Below, piece after piece: positions 55,113 through 64,000 of a stretch of 64,000 bases of DNA. This stretch comes from Brachionus rotundiformis (lineage: Eukaryota > Rotifera > Eurotatoria > Ploima > Brachionidae), in NCBI GenBank assembly GCA_016802295.1, contig JAESIW010000020.1:296363-360362 (forward strand), written 5' to 3'. The stretch's first letter is position 1; the number at the start of each line of letters is the position of its first letter. Both the position numbers and the translations under genes were made by a program. The notes below the pieces were generated by a model. It did no database searches. It saw only the letters and a list, made by a program, of their open reading frames with translations, and was not told the DNA's origin.

Positions 55113-56904
55113 TCACTTTTTAGTATCTAAGTTTAAAGATTTTTCAAAAGTTTTATAATTTTTCACAATTCTCACAATATTTATCAACATTTCTACTATT
55201 TCGACAAGGCTCAAAAAACTTGCTCCCAGATACAGACCAAACTGACCACCTTAATTGAATAAATATTCAAAAAAATCTTGTTTTAATTCTCTTGAAGTGA
55301 AAAAAAAATTACCAATTACACCCATAAGGGTATCAAATGTAAATGCTGGGCTTTCCGAAACATACATATACTTCAAATCATCATAATAGACCGAAATCAT
55401 TAAGATAGACTCTCTTATTTCCTCTTTTGTTGGAATTTTTTTCAATGTAATGCCAAATGATGTATCATTTTTTGGATTGATTTCCTCCGATTCCTCAGAA
55501 GAAGAAGATATGTCGTTGAACACTTCTTCAGGTTTGAAAAAATTTTTTGGATTGTACTTTTGGATAAAATTTGGCTGCTTTTGTAAAATATTGGAATAGT
55601 ACTCACTTGGATAGTAAGCCGAGCTCACTGTCTTTATATAACTAAGCGAATCACATTCATCTGGACAGTACTTTTCGCATAAATCTCCCAAATCTAGCCT
55701 ATCTAGTAGGTCTCTTTCATTTTTGGTACAATTTAATGAAATTTTATCATGGCATATTTTTTGACTGTCATTAGCAATCGGAATCTTGGGATCAGCACAT
55801 CCACAATTTGGTATTATCTTCTCATACTGCATGCATATCTCAAAGCACAATCTTTGGGAATATCTGGACAATTTAAGTGTATAGTTAAAATATAAAGAAT
55901 CAGCTGAAGTTGCTTTTTCAGAATTTTTTTTACAGTCATTAAATGGCTTTGGTAGTTTAGAGTAATTAGTTCTGGTAAAGCCAATGTATGCAGAGCTTCC
56001 TGTGCCAATATAAACCCCTTCATACTCCATCAAAGGCCGAATGCCTCGTTGATGAATGGCAACTTTGATTCCTTTGTTTATAGTGTAGTAGTCGTGAATC
56101 CCACTAGCTCCGGTGAAAATTTCCAAATTTAAGCCGTGGGTAGGCCCGGTCTTGCTTGTGACTAGTGGTGATTTTTGGTGTCCCTTGGAATCAAACAGTG
56201 AATTAAATGTGTAGCAATTCCCATACTCGGAATCATGGAACCAGCTAAATGCACTCGAATTGCATTCCTCATGGTCAAAGTAGCAACTAATTAACATTGT
56301 GTCTATGGTAAAACCAAGTTTTTCCAGTTGTTGAGGAGTTAATTTTTTGTCCGAACTTGCAATAGCCTTGAGTAAGCTGGCAATATCGTCAACCATTTCG
56401 TAACTAAATGTTTCCTTGTTGGATGTAATGATTGGTGCTATTGAGTTTAAATTGAGTTTCTCAATTAAATATTGACCAGTTGTTGGCTCTGAAGCTGCGT
56501 CAAATGGATTTAAATTGCAGAATGTCACAGAGGGAAATTCAGCAGTGGATCCGGACACAATTTGATTGCTTACAATTACTTCATGGGCAGAAAATCTTGT
56601 TATTGAAGCAATTACGGCTTGATTGAAATTTTAATTTTAATTAAAAAAGACTTGTTTTTTTACTTGAAATGCAGTAAGTCGAAAATGTTACTAAAATGAC
56701 CACCCAACATAGTTTTAATATTATGCTGTCTGATTTGACTATGTTGGCAAATCCGTGGTTAGTTGTATTTTCGCACCAATCTACCAGACATTCTTTGATT
56801 TTTTCCTTTAACTCTTCGCTCTCATCAAAATGCCTATGGAGTGATTTTTGGATGCTGTTTGGCTCTTTTTTTGTCGCTGGCTCAACAGTCATGTCCAATT
56901 CCAA
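55113..56904 (-). CDS. DEG/ENaC-family sodium channel subunit
   Basis: Three exons: 56904-56664, 56617-55313 and 55249-55113, with introns of 46 and 63 bp; the frame closes at 560 aa. The N-terminal cytoplasmic segment is followed by TM1 (LKLCWVVILVTFSTYC, about 63-78) and the post-TM1 hallmark FPSVTFCNLNPFD. The ectodomain is Cys-rich with the typical RLCFEICMQYEKIIPNCGCA and CEKYCPDECDSLSY motifs. It also carries an acidic SSSSEESEE insert and an N-glycosylation-rich stretch. Exon 3 supplies TM2: GGQFGLYLGASFLSLVEIVE, with the GAS selectivity filter. The protein should form a trimeric amiloride-sensitive type cation channel in the plasma membrane. The gating stimulus (peptide, acid or mechanical) cannot be told. 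If the second intron is not removed, TM2 is lost. Confidence 0.92.
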
Positions 56905-57599
56905 TCTTATAAAATTTTAATTTTGCTATCAATTTATTTTATTTTCAAATTTTTTTATTTTCTCTAAAGTATTTTATATTCATAGTTCAAATAAAAATAC
57001 TGGTTTTTAAAATTGTTGGAAATTTAGGAAGGAAAACATTAAAATAAATGTTTAATTTTTTTTAAAAAAGCTTACTTATTTATATTTATTAAGCGGATAT
57101 TTTTAAATGAATAAGCAAAATAGGTTTTGCCCCAAAGATATAATTTATGGTGATTTCATAATCTCAATCAAGATAAATAATTTTTTTATTTTAAATATTC
57201 GATTTTTATATTAACACTTCTTCTTGAACTTGATATTGTTAATATAAAAAATTCAAAAATAATTTTTTATTGTTTTGTATTTTAAACTGTTTATTAAAAT
57301 AAGCATTATTTATTGACCAAAAATTGGATCGACATGGTTACTGGGTTACGAAGAAATTTATCTAAAAAAAAGGGAAAAAGAAAACCAAAATTGAATAATT
57401 ATTATTGAAATTAAAAGAAATTAATAAATATTAACATTCATAAGTAAAATTATCGGATGCTGCTTTTTTTGGTGATAAACTAAATGTTTTAATTTTAATT
57501 TTAATTTTTTTTAAATCGCCTAAATGGCAGTCATTGAATTGAAATTATTTTGAAAAGTAAAACATCTATATATTTAAATTAAATTTTTTGAGTTTGTTT
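56905..57599. other. AT-rich 5' flank of the DEG/ENaC gene
   Basis: No gene is seen. This is the promoter-side region of the minus-strand channel gene. Confidence 0.35.
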
Positions 57600-58130
57600 A
57601 CAAAATTAATTGACGAAGACTTCTGCACAGAAAGATCAAGTCATAGTAAAAGGAGTCATAGTAAATACCGACATGAAATGGTGTAAGCAAATATGTGCTT
57701 CATCGGCAAGAGTAGACAGAATTCTTGGGCAAGTATTAAATGGTTTCAGTAACCATGATTCAAGTATTATAAAAAAAATGTACACAAGTCTAGTTCGGCC
57801 CCATCTCGAATATGCACTCTCAGTTAGGAATCCATACCTGAAGAAAGATTTTGATACACTTGAGAGAGTACAGAGAAGAGCTCCACAAAACATGAATGGA
57901 TTTAGTGAGCTAATTTATTCAGAAAGACTCAAAAAACTGAATCTTAGAACACTTTCGACAAGAAGGAGACGCGGTGATCAAATACAAATGTACAAGTTCA
58001 TGAATGGACTTGACGAGATGAGTTGGTATAGCGAAAATTCGGAAGGTGTAAGTAAATATAATACAAGAGGTACTTTTCAAAGAACTCTTTGAGCACATTA
58101 GAGCGCTGCAATATACTTATATTGTGAGGG
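57600..58130 (+). mobile_element. CR1/Jockey-like LINE C-terminal fragment
   Basis: The open frame 57610-58092 encodes VIVNTDMKWCKQICASSARV, MYTSLVRPHLEYALSVRNP, DTLERVQRRAPQ and RRRRGDQIQMYKFMNGLDEM. This is the full C-terminal domain of a CR1/Jockey-like polyprotein. The RT core is absent. It is one of the better preserved copies of this family here. Confidence 0.85.
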
Positions 58131-58854
58131 CTCCACACTGCTATGGCTATTTCAAGTGTTGTCTTACAAATGCACTGATCGATTTAATAACAATACCGTA
58201 AACTCTTGTTTACTACCCCGGGGTACAAGTATGGTTTTAGCTATTGCCCCACCACCATAATATATACTAGAAGCCCTGGGTTTTTCAAAAAAAGTTTCAT
58301 TATAACTCCGGGATTTTAATTTAAAAAACTTTGAAATACTTATATGAAGTTTAGCTGAATTTCATCATAACCCCAGTGTGTATTATAAAAAAATTTTTTA
58401 TAGTCTCATGGGATTGAAATTTTCAAAATAATACACACCCATGAGCTTAAACTTTTTAAGCTGTAAAATTGCACACCCGTGATCATTATTTCATCATTCT
58501 AAAATAATTTTCAAGACTTTAAAACAGATCATTTGTAAAAAGAATTCGGTTAATTCGTATTCGTAATTCTTAAAATTTTTTTCGTTTAATCTTTCATTTG
58601 TAAGCTCATCAAAAATTAATCAATTATTTTTGCATTTTTTTCTTTTTTTTCTGTGAAGAATCGAATTTTTTTTCAAAAAATTTGAATTCTTCATTATATG
58701 CCCATTTAAATTATTAAATAATTTTTTTTTACCCCGGGTTTCTAATTTTTTTTCCAAAATAAAAATCAGTATTGAATTATTTCAGCATTATTTTAATCGA
58801 TTTTTCATTTTAAATTGAATTTTTATCAAAAAATTTATATTTTCTTATCTTACA
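58131..58854. other. Low-complexity region with CCC/GGG motifs
   Basis: AT-rich sequence interrupted by repeated motifs: CTACCCCGGGGTAC, AACTCCGGGATTTT, ATAACCCCAGTGTG, TTACCCCGGGTTTC, CACACCCATGAGC and CACACCCGTGATC. They look like degenerate copies of a short tandem or inverted repeat. No gene is seen. Confidence 0.35.
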
Positions 58855-59229
58855 AGCGGACCCCAATCCGGCCAAAAAATTTTTAAAGCTTGACAGTCCA
58901 ATTTTTAGATCGTATAAAAATGCGACATTAATAAAACTAAAAAAAAATATTTTATTAAATTATTTTATTTGTTAAAAATAGTTTTTAGTTTTAGGAGTTT
59001 TTTTTTTAATTTTTACATTTTGTTTGTTTTTATTAATTCTTAAATAAATCTTTTTATATTTAGTTATGTTTTTTTAACAAATATTAATAAAATAAAAAAT
59101 TATAAAAAATTTTCTTTTTTTAATTCCTTAATTTAATAAATGCTGTATTTTTGACCAAGCTTACCGGCCCAGTGACCGCCTGAAACCGTCTGCCGAATGG
59201 ACCGGATTTGTCTGGCCGCATCCAACACT
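58855..59229. repeat. Unclassified repeat element, copy B
   Basis: It begins CAAGCGGACCCCAATCCGGC and contains TTTTTAGATCGTATAAAAAT. It ends GGACCGGATTTGTCTGGCCG followed by CATCCAACAC. The left end matches the reverse complement of the right end of copy A (52495-53926). It is about 375 bp, non-coding, probably a non-autonomous derivative. Confidence 0.55.
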
Positions 59230-59856
59230 ACTTATTTAATACTAAAAAATAGTTGAATAAATAATTAATAAAATTTATTTTTATAATAATATAATTTAAA
59301 ATTATAAAAACCTAAAATTTTAACTCAAATAATAATGATATGTAACTCATTTTGGGAACATTTGCCAAAGCTTACTGACTGATGAAAATTCAGGTTATTA
59401 ACTGCCCACTTAAGTAATAAATTTATAAAGAAAATGATCTAGGGAATTGGGCTGGTTACCAAGTGAATGCAAAATAATTGGATTTTCAAAGCTCGATTAT
59501 TTAGATGGTTTAGAAACAAAGAATACCTTTCAGAATTTTAACTCCTATTACTTTTACTGTTAATGATTTTTATTTGTCATATTTAATCATAACAAACGAT
59601 ATGAGAAAAAAATTCATAAAAATAAATCCAAGCTGAAGTGACAGTAGAAATATTTTTTTAGTTTATCAATTTAAGAAGTTATCCTTCTATTACTAATATT
59701 TTTAAATAGAGACTTGATAAAGCTATTGAATGAATTTTTTGACAGAACAGATAATTAAAATATTCAAATAATTTTTTATTTTAATTTTTTTATCTTTTTT
59801 ATTTTATCTTTAAATAAAAATATAAAACAAAGAAAAAAGCTAAATTTTAACATAAA
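59230..59856. other. 5' flank of the receptor paralogue
   Basis: AT-rich. No motif stands out. Confidence 0.35.
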
Positions 59857-61006
59857 ATGGAAATTGAGTACAATTTTTTCATTATTTTTTATTCAATTGG
59901 TACATTTTTTGGACTTGGTGATTTTAATGAGTTTGATTTTACCAATTCTAATTACGAATCACTACAATTGAAGTTCGAATGGAACCACCAAAATGAATGC
60001 AACTTGACCAGTCTTTTCCAAGACAACCTTGTTCCAGAGGGCTGCATTGCAGTCCAAGACACACTTCAAATAACAGCTGAATACTCATTTGTGTCAATGA
60101 ATTATTCAGAGAGCTTTTTGCCTCTTGATTTTGAGCTGAACTTGGACATGCTCGTGGAAATGAGAGCTTCGATTGATGACCCTAACCAGGACATATTTTT
60201 AGTGTGGCACACAATGAACAATACATTTTATTTTATTGGTGCTGATTCCAATAACTCAGACCAACAAAAATTTGATCTTTTCCTAAAATTTTATGAAAAT
60301 GATGAGCAATTTGGCATTATACTTTCTGAAAATATTCAAGTAAAATATTCAAATGGGTGGATCACAGTTGCCAATTTCGATTATGATTTAGAAGATGTTT
60401 TTATACGAATATATAATGGTACTGATAATTCAGTCGATCTTCCGCTAATAGACAACACTGTTAATGTAGCTGATTTTTTTGATTCAGACCAAGAATACTT
60501 AAATGTATCATTGAATGGATTTATTGACATTGTGGATCTTAATGCTAGAAATGAGTTGATTCTAATACAATTAAGTAATGTTTTTTTGGAAAAATTGCAC
60601 AAACTGGTTTAATTAAATTTTTAGATGGCAGAATTTTTGATTTGGTAGAAAAACCGTTTCCAGGAGTTTATTTTGAAACTAATTTTAACCGGACAAGATT
60701 ACAAATTGAAACTAGCATTAGACAAATAGATAAAGTCGCAAGTAGATAATTTATTTTTATTCAATTGTGTCTAAATTTATAAAATGTCCGAACAAAAATT
60801 TAGATCAAACTTTTTCCAGTGTACAAGCCCAAGAAACAGATGCATCATTTGAAACTGATGGAACAATTTTTTATACAAGTTGTAATATATTATTTTTATT
60901 CATTAATTAAAAAGGCTAATTTTTTCTATAGCAAGAGATATGTCAACCAAATATCGAACATTTATTACCACAAATGGTGTCCAAGCACAAACAGCAACTA
61001 AAATAG
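59857..61006 (+). CDS. 5' exons of an adhesion-GPCR paralogue (partial)
   Basis: Four exons fit in phase: 59857-60574, 60625-60741, 60804-60878 and 60932-61006, each later exon starting and ending in phase 1. The donor after exon 3 (GTTGTA) is weak. Exon 1 (about 239 codons) is homologous to exon 1 of the gene at 43281-52381. A central 280-bp block is about 95% identical; the parts before and after are strongly diverged. The start MEIEYNFFIIFYSIGTFFGL may be a signal peptide. Exon 2 (RIFDLVEKPFPGVYFETNFN) aligns loosely with exon 2 of the full gene. No FN3, GPS or membrane exons follow before the window ends. The gene is truncated, continues beyond the window, or encodes a short secreted ectodomain. 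Confidence 0.65.
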
Positions 61007-61743
61007 GTGTCTTTTTCAATTGTTTTTACAACTTTGTTATCTTGGCTTCTGTAGCTATTTACCATTTAGTTTTAAATTTTAAAGAATTTATTTAAATTAT
61101 GCAGATTTTAAAATAGCTAATTTAATTTAATTAAAACTATGTCAATTAGTGATCATACTTGGTTAAAAGGCTGCTGAAGTTCATATTAAGCTTTCTAGAA
61201 TTTTTATTTTATAGAAAATTTTTTACCATAATTTAGATTTTGTTTTAAGTAAAAAAGGAAAATTATTATTCAAAATATTATAATAAAAATAATATATATA
61301 AAGCAAGACTAGCTTGCGGAGGTGACCCACTAGGAGGTCACCTATGGTAGCTCTTTGCACATAACACATAGAAAAATACTAAAAAAAGGAAATCCTTTTT
61401 AAATTTTAGGTCAAAATAAGAGTTAAGATTTTCGATAGAAAAAGCTGTAAGAGAAAAATTTAATAAATAAATGCTCATCTTCAGGATAGTTGACTGGAAG
61501 GCTGTTGTGTAGTCAAGACAATTAGTTGTCCTAGCGGCTGTCAGCTGATTTTTAGTTTATTATTCAGGAGACGATCCTTAAACATTAGTTAACTGTATTT
61601 TAGAAACATGTTAGCTAAACCTAATTTTAAACTAACACGAGCTAGTATTTATTCTTCATGGATTCTTTTACTCAAAGGAAAATTCAAATAAAGATTATTT
61701 TAGCGAACAAGCTTAGTTCTTAATTTATTGAGGAATAAATTAG
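61007..61743. other. Non-coding region downstream of the paralogue
   Basis: It includes the dispersed motif AAGCAAGACTAGCTTGCGGA near 61301-61320, followed by an inverted pair GGTGACC..GGTCACC (61321-61345). No exon resembling FN3 or GPS regions is seen. Confidence 0.35.
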
Positions 61744-62080
61744 TTATTGGCTTAAGCGTGGGGACGTAAGTTGGGCGTGTGCAAAATTGAACAGAAGGCA
61801 TCGTATCCGTTCTTGAATTTGTTGACGGAGTAGGCGCCTGTCACCCCTGGCAGGGCGCTCCACTCGTTGACTATTCTGTTGGTGAATTTTTTGCCCGTTG
61901 TAGACAGTTGGTAGAGGCCTGACCGGACAATCTTCTTGCATGACCTCTGATACCTCTGGCGGGTCCGGGTTGGGATAGAGAACTTGCGGGAACCGAGAGT
62001 TCACCCAGCTCACTTTGTTGATGCCTTTGGTGAGTTTGAACATCTGTATCAGGTCTCCTCGCTCGGCGCTCAAATTAGCT
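61744..62080 (-). mobile_element. LINE C-terminal fragment with frameshift
   Basis: The minus strand encodes ANLSAERGDLIQMFKLTKGI and NKVSWVNSRF. After a frameshift the C-terminal motif KKFTNRIVNEWSALPGV continues to a stop near 61744. It is the CR1/Jockey-like tail. GC content is higher than the surroundings, so it may be a fairly young copy. Confidence 0.7.
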
Positions 62081-62171
62081 AAAATTAAAATCAAGGGTAT
62101 AAATATCTTTCTAATGAAAAGGAAAACAATTTTTATTTTTAAAAAAATTTAAATTAAAGTAAGAAGTGCAT

Positions 62172-62620
62172 TTATGGAATTAAAATCTTTAAATTCTTGA
62201 AAGTCTTTGGAAAAATTTTGATTGTGATATCTTCTTCACTTGCTTTTCCATTGATAATCATTGTATGTTTGCCTATTGTTGGCTGGGTAGACAATCTTGA
62301 TAAAATTGGCTTGATTGGTTCCCAAAGAAACATCCGAAACAGGCTAACAAAGGCTAGAACTGGTCGACGTTTCATGTCTTAATAGGATTAGAAGTTTGAA
62401 ACTGGATAAGTCTTTTTTCAATTAAGTAGTATAATTTCAAAGCTTTTTTTGAATCATTTCTTTTATGGTAACCTACATATAATATTTGCGGCCACATAAA
62501 CCAGAACGATTTTTGACTTGACAGGTTGTTTTTTCTGACACTAATTGTCATATTCTGGTCAGTTAGCACTAAATAATAGTCAGCATCCTCTAATGAGTCA
62601 CTAACATTCTTAGCTTACAG
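62172..62620 (-). pseudogene. Coding-like stretch in two overlapping frames, unidentified
   Basis: The minus strand has an acceptor-like CTGTAAG at about 62621-62615. It then reads NVSDSLEDADYYLVLTDQNM and FWFMWPQILYVGYHKRND up to a stop at 62372. In the -1 frame, overlapping that stop (ATGA), a second frame 62375-62172 reads VLAFVSLFRMFLWEPIKPIL and then continues. Both look protein-like, so a single frameshift probably split one exon or gene. No family is recognised. Confidence 0.35.
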
Positions 62621-63017
62621 TGATGATTTGTTACTAGTGTTTTTACCAAATTTTACGAAAATTTACGAAAAAATTTCGAAAAAACTTGTAAAAAAAAACG
62701 CCAAAGCCGTTTTTTAGCATTTTTGTTTTTTAGAACTTTGAGAAGCTAAATTTGAGTAAAAATTGGTAAAAATGTGTAAAAATTTGTAAAAAAATTAAAA
62801 ATTCAATCTCTTCTTTATCTCTAATATGAACTAATAAATATTTCAAAGTTAAAATTAAAAAAATATGTGAAAGATTTTTGAATAAAACTCTAAAGATTGA
62901 CAGAGAAATTGCACTTTGAAATTTAAAAGTTTTTAATTTAAAAAAGAATGGTCACGTTCAGGACCTTATTTCTCTATGTTCTTTGAAGGTCTGAACCAGT
63001 GTTGTACAAAGTCGTAA
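62621..63017. other. AT-rich spacer
   Basis: A cluster of TTTACGAAAATTTACGAAAA and GTAAAAATTTGTAAAAA repeats lies near 62645-62800. No gene is seen. Confidence 0.35.
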
Positions 63018-63625
63018 GGTCAAAAGCAAGTCAAGTCATATGACTTGACTTTAAATTTTTTTTTTTAAAGTCAAGTCATTTTACTTGACTTGAAAATTTT
63101 TTTTTTCAAACAAAAGTCATCAAAATTGATTTGAAACTTTTTTTTTAAAAAAATTTTTATATTACTTAATGGGATTAAAAAACCAAGAATTCTAATATTT
63201 ACTAAAAGATGACGCTTTTCATTTATATGTTGAAACGACTAACCAGATGTTTTATTTTTTTCTAAATTCAAATATATAAACAAAATTTTAATAAAAATAT
63301 GAATTAAATTAAACAGGAACCCCAAACCTGTGTACCGTGCTTTTCTAAATTTTTTTATTAAAAATTTGTTTATATATTTGAATTTAGAAAAAAATAAAAC
63401 ATCTGGTTAGTGGCTTCAACATATAAATGAAAAGCGTCATCTTTTAGTAAATATTAGAATCCTTGGTTTTTAATCCCATTTAGTAATATAAAAATTTTTT
63501 TAAAAAAAAAAAGTTTCAAATCGATTTTGATGACTTTTGTTTTAAAATAAAATTTTCAAGTCAAGTCTTTAACTTGACTTTTATTAGACTTTAAAAAGAC
63601 TTTTTTTTTTTGACTTTTGCGCAAG
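63018..63625. repeat. Long foldback element, about 600 bp
   Basis: The arms, roughly 63096-63296 and 63352-63550, are near-perfect reverse complements. Matching blocks include AACCAGATGTTTTATTTTTT with its complement, AAAAGATGACGCTTTTCATT with AATGAAAAGCGTCATCTTTT, and AAAAGTCATCAAAATTGATT with its partner. The loop is about 55 bp. The outer flanks carry direct and inverted CAAGTCAAGTC/GACTTGACTT repeats. There is no ORF. This looks like a recently inserted or palindromic non-autonomous transposon. Confidence 0.85.
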
Positions 63626-64000
63626 TCTGGTCTGAACGTAATTTTACGTAAATTTGGTAAAAACACGAGTATCAAATCATCACTGTATCTTTTTTTAATA
63701 ATTATGTGACATTCAAGCAAGTATGTTTGGGTAATCAATGTTATGAAAGTATTTAAACCAAATTTTGTACCGAGAAGAAATTTTTCTCTATTGTTTTTGG
63801 TAAAATTGTCTTACAACAAATTTTTTATTAAGATATGTGCAAAAATAGATATTTAAAAAAATAAAAATAAATAAATAATTAGATATTTAATAAATTTAAT
63901 TAAGTAATGTTGTTTTTGAAGTGAAAAATTATTTGGTCATAACTTATTGACCAACAGTTGTTATTGGTGGTGGTTGGAAGCTGATTATCAGCTGATTATT
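63626..64000. other. AT-rich right edge
   Basis: No gene or clear repeat is seen. Confidence 0.3.

Noticed and set aside
1..64000. CRISPR arrays, prokaryotic operons, prophage
   Set aside because: Introns, tRNA structure and gene content are metazoan. The tandem repeats found lack regular spacer-repeat structure.

Overview
This window is AT-rich eukaryotic, metazoan DNA. Conserved animal genes (ERCC1, CDIN1, TMEM203, UBE2E, POLR1D, LIPT2, hnRNP A/B, MARF1, a cadherin, a DEG/ENaC channel, an adhesion GPCR) sit as islands of higher GC. They are separated by very AT-rich DNA full of decayed LINEs, DNA transposons and foldback elements. Most reconstructed introns are tiny (about 39-77 bp), and several genes have a single exon. 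Together this suggests a small compact invertebrate genome, most likely a monogonont rotifer such as Brachionus. The organism assignment is an inference. Two assembly gaps are present (25738-25972 and 52948-53305).

Layout. 1-6.4 kb: two minus-strand genes for disordered, basic, Ser/Lys-rich nuclear-type proteins; the second combines an SR-type N-terminus with a CAAP1-like C-terminal motif. 6.9-9.1 kb: a decayed LINE. 10.6-11.5 kb: two identical tRNA-Phe genes, with a third on the minus strand at 20.2 kb. 11.8-15.6 kb: a three-exon MARF1-like gene (RRM plus about eight LOTUS modules, no NYN nuclease domain). 16.4-18.3 kb: a mariner remnant and a deleted LINE copy. 18.7-19.9 kb: POLR1D and LIPT2, tandem and 161 bp apart. 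22.2-24.3 kb: a short single-exon cadherin preceded by a tandem repeat. 24.5-29 kb: LINE fragments, a gap, a foldback element and a FLYWCH/MULE transposase relic. 29.5-30.6 kb: a three-exon hnRNP A/B gene. 32.2-33.0 kb: a LINE tail and a solo LTR with target-site duplication. 33.4-34.4 kb: a WD40 gene.

35.8-37.9 kb: a tight minus-strand cluster CDIN1 - TMEM203 - glycine-rich protein with gaps of 53 and 119 bp, which looks like an operon. 39.8-42.6 kb: ERCC1, a perfect 75-bp hairpin element, and a UBE2E-class ubiquitin-conjugating enzyme.

43.3-52.4 kb: a nine-exon adhesion-GPCR gene whose reconstructed frame closes exactly at 1087 aa. Its introns hold an antisense gag-type retroelement, a Tc-like relic, LINE scraps and a duplicated stop-containing copy of exon 5. 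At 59.9-61.0 kb the 5' exons of a paralogue recur, sharing a 280-bp patch that is about 95% identical while the neighbouring sequence has diverged. Between the two lie a three-exon DEG/ENaC channel gene (55.1-56.9 kb), LINE fragments and two copies of an unnamed repeat. The last 3 kb is LINE remnant, an unidentified coding-like stretch and a 600-bp foldback.

The genes do not form one pathway. The strongest candidates for new biology are the duplicated adhesion-GPCR ectodomain system, the MARF1-like protein without nuclease domain, and the operon-like cluster.
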